Source of the DNA: Fimbriimonadaceae bacterium
GTDB taxonomy: Bacteria; Armatimonadota; Fimbriimonadia; Fimbriimonadales; Fimbriimonadaceae
Direction of reading: 5' to 3'
Assembly (NCBI GenBank): GCA_023957775.1
Contig: JAMLGR010000015.1
Span: 1 to 64,000 of the forward strand
Length of the DNA stretch: 64,000 bases
The notes beneath the pieces were generated by a model, which searched no databases, was not told the origin of the DNA, and was given only the letters and a program-made list of their open reading frames with translations. Numbering within the stretch: the stretch's first letter is position 1; each line of letters opens with the position of its first letter. Positions 62,373 to 64,000 of this stretch are shown here, in pieces. A program made the position numbers and the translations under genes.

Positions 62373-62518
62373 TCTGGGAGTGCGCGAGCTTGCTCGTCGC
62401 CTTGTTCCCGAGCGGCTCGCCGCGAGGACGGGGAGCCGAACAAGTTCGGCCGATTCAGGGCGTCGCGCAAGCGCGCGCACTCCCAGGTGAGGGCGTCGCG
62501 CAAGCGCGCGCACTCCCA
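62373..62518. repeat. REPIN-like element, copy 4, between two convergent stops
   Basis: Left end TCTGGGAGTGCGCG (62373-62386) with hairpin CGAGC-TT-GCTCG. The right end CGCGCACTCCCA occurs twice (62474-62485 and 62507-62518), each after GGCGTCGCGCAAGCG, a 33-bp duplication mirroring the left-end duplication in copy 1. It begins on the base after the cyclase stop and ends 2 bp before the dehydrogenase stop. Confidence 0.82.
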
Positions 62519-62520
62519 CG

Positions 62521-64000
62521 CTAGATCCTTCGGTTGTCTTCCAGCCTCGAAATCCCCAAGGGGTTTCCGTCTTGCAACTCCGGTGGCAGGAGCGCGTCGG
62601 GGACGCCCTGGTACGCGACGGGCCTCACGAACCGCTCGATCGCGGCCGTGCCGACCGAGGTGAAACGGGGGTCCGTCGTCGCGGGATACGGGCCTCCGTG
62701 CTGCATCGAGGGGCACACCTCCACCCCTGTGGGGAAGCCGCCCCAGAGCACCCTTCCCACCTTATTCATAAGGATGCCTAATAATTCGGCACCCTGAGGA
62801 TCGGTCGCGGCGCAGTGGATCGTGGCCGTAAGCTGCCCCTCCAGCGATCGGGCGACGTCCCGCACCTCCTCCGTGTCCCGGCACGCAACGGCCAGCCCTG
62901 CGGGACCGAACACCTCGTGCGCGAGGTCGGGGTTGGCGAGGAACGTTTCCCCATCGACTTCGAACAGCGCGCCGGTCGCCCGCGTCGCCTCTTGGACCCC
63001 GCCGGAAGCGGTCCGACGCACCACGGCCTCGAACTCGGACATGCGCTCGAGGCCCCGAGCGTAGTTCGTGCAGATGCCCTCGGTCAACATCGTCCCTTCG
63101 GGGGCTTGGTCGAGCCGCGCCGCCACGGCCGCCAGCAAGGACTCGAAACGGGGCCCGGCGCAGCCGATCAAAATGCCCGGATTCGTGCAGAACTGTCCGA
63201 CTCCCAGCGTCAGCGATTGCGCGTATCCGGTCGCCAGCGCCTCGACGCCGTCCTCCATCGCCGACTCGAGGACGAACAACGGATTCACGCTCCCCATCTC
63301 GGCGAAGACCGGGATCGGGCGCGGGCGCGCCGCGGCCGCGTCGAAGAGGGCGCGACCCGCCGCCGCCGAGCCGGTGAAGGCGACCGCCTCGAGGAGCGGG
63401 TGCTGCACGAGGTGGCGCCCCGTGGCCGCCCCGCCGTGCACCATCGAGAACACGCCGTCGTGCAAGCCGCACGCGTTTGCCGCCCGCAGGATCGCCCTGG
63501 CGGCCAGCTCCGACGTGCCGGGATGCGCCGGATGGGCCTTCACGACCACGGGGCAACCCGCGGCCAGCGCCGAGGCCGTGTCCCCACCCGCCACCGAAAA
63601 GGCGAGCGGAAAGTTGCTCGCTCCGAACACCGCGACGGGACCCAGCGCCACGCGCATGCGCCTCACATCCGGCTTGGGCACCGGCTGACGATCGGGCTGC
63701 GCCCGGTCGATGCGCGCATCGACCCAAGATCCCTCGCGCAACAGCCCGGCGAACATCCGCAACTGGCCGCACGTGCGTCCGCGCTCGCCTGCCAACCGCG
63801 CCGCGGGGAGCGCCGTCTCCTTCTGGGCCCGCTCGAGCAACGAGTCGCCAAGCGCCTCCAACTCGTCGGCGATCGCCTCCAAGAAGCGCGCCCGCTCGGC
63901 ACCCGACGTCCGGCGGAACGAATCGAACGCTTCGGCTGCCAGAGCCACCGCCTGGTCCACCGCCTGCGGCTCGGATGCGCGAAAGATCGGGTCCAACTTC
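62521..64000 (-). CDS. aldehyde dehydrogenase, 2-oxoglutarate semialdehyde dehydrogenase type (5' end outside window)
   Basis: At least 491 residues of an NAD(P)-dependent aldehyde dehydrogenase. The catalytic Cys is in GQFCTNPG and the general-base Glu in FAEMGSVNP; FGASNFPLAFSVAGGDTASALAAGCPVVVKAHP and FPTGVEVCPSMQHGGPYPATTD are typical of the 2,5-dioxovalerate/KGSADH group that ends pentose or hydroxyproline breakdown by forming 2-oxoglutarate. The first possible start in view is a TTG at 63996 inside conserved sequence, so the true start is probably beyond the window. Confidence 0.92.
   Translation of the reverse strand, partial: KLDPIFRASEPQAVDQAVALAAEAFDSFRRTSGAERARFLEAIADELEALGDSLLERAQKETALPAARLAGERGRTCGQLRMFAGLLREGSWVDARIDRAQPDRQPVPKPDVRRMRVALGPVAVFGASNFPLAFSVAGGDTASALAAGCPVVVKAHPAHPGTSELAARAILRAANACGLHDGVFSMVHGGAATGRHLVQHPLLEAVAFTGSAAAGRALFDAAAARPRPIPVFAEMGSVNPLFVLESAMEDGVEALATGYAQSLTLGVGQFCTNPGILIGCAGPRFESLLAAVAARLDQAPEGTMLTEGICTNYARGLERMSEFEAVVRRTASGGVQEATRATGALFEVDGETFLANPDLAHEVFGPAGLAVACRDTEEVRDVARSLEGQLTATIHCAATDPQGAELLGILMNKVGRVLWGGFPTGVEVCPSMQHGGPYPATTDPRFTSVGTAAIERFVRPVAYQGVPDALLPPELQDGNPLGISRLEDNRRI

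Overview
The window is a dense, high-GC bacterial chromosome segment with about 46 protein genes on both strands, no rRNA or tRNA that I can recognise, and short intergenic gaps filled with repeats. It has outer-membrane LPS transport genes (lptD, an LptF/G permease), an exosortase/EpsI pair with a PEP-CTERM substrate, a class II (B12) ribonucleotide reductase, an McsB-type arginine kinase homologue and a c-type cytochrome lipoprotein. Together these suggest a GC-rich diderm outside the Proteobacteria. An Armatimonadota (Fimbriimonadia)-like organism fits best, but that is inference from gene content and not a phylogenetic result.

Layout. 0-5.3 kb: DUF2207 membrane protein, nitrilase-family hydrolase, two small exported proteins (one a c-type cytochrome) and an EEP-family phosphatase/nuclease, separated by tandem repeat arrays. 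5.3-13.6 kb (minus): nrdJ, nrdR with a double NrdR-box promoter, an McsB-like protein lacking the catalytic cysteine, a split MetH (cobalamin and activation modules only), rpmA and rplU. 13.7-20.2 kb: a GGDEF+HD-GYP protein, a GGDEF protein with a decayed HD-GYP tail, and a clostripain-like lipoprotein whose catalytic Cys is Ser. 20.2-25.6 kb (minus): MATE exporter, folP, lysC, a stand-alone ACT protein and an aldo/keto reductase. 25.6-29.1 kb: cytochrome P460, a GT-C membrane protein and an ABC-2 permease. 29.1-37.3 kb (minus): a tightly coupled operon nth-glnE-plsY-(zinc-ribbon membrane protein)-lptF/G-lptD, with 4-nt start/stop overlaps at four of its five junctions.

37.4-57.7 kb is an exopolysaccharide/exosortase locus: PEP-CTERM protein, sugar-nucleotide enzymes (UDP-xylose synthase type, GDP-mannose pyrophosphorylase, UDP-glucuronate epimerase type), six glycosyltransferases, an agarase-like exported glycoside hydrolase, Wzx flippase, Wzy/ligase, a Wzz/Wzc-like protein with a degenerate ATPase, EpsI and exosortase. 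The enzymes make nucleotide sugars, build repeat units, flip and polymerise them, and exosortase would process PEP-CTERM proteins linked to the matrix. No priming phosphoglycosyltransferase or Wza-type exporter is present here. 58.3-64 kb: Ser/Thr kinase with TPR tail, an SDR without the catalytic Tyr/Lys, a class III cyclase with a C-terminal exported domain, and a 2-oxoglutarate-semialdehyde-type dehydrogenase running off the window.

The most unusual signal lies between genes. There are (i) four REPIN-like elements with TGGGAGTGCGC inverted ends and compensatory hairpins sitting at stop or start codons; (ii) heptanucleotide tandem repeats of several different sequences, all with 7-bp period, at gene borders; (iii) 40-bp and 72/73-bp tandem arrays; and (iv) three genes whose stop codons and last residues are made of these repeats.
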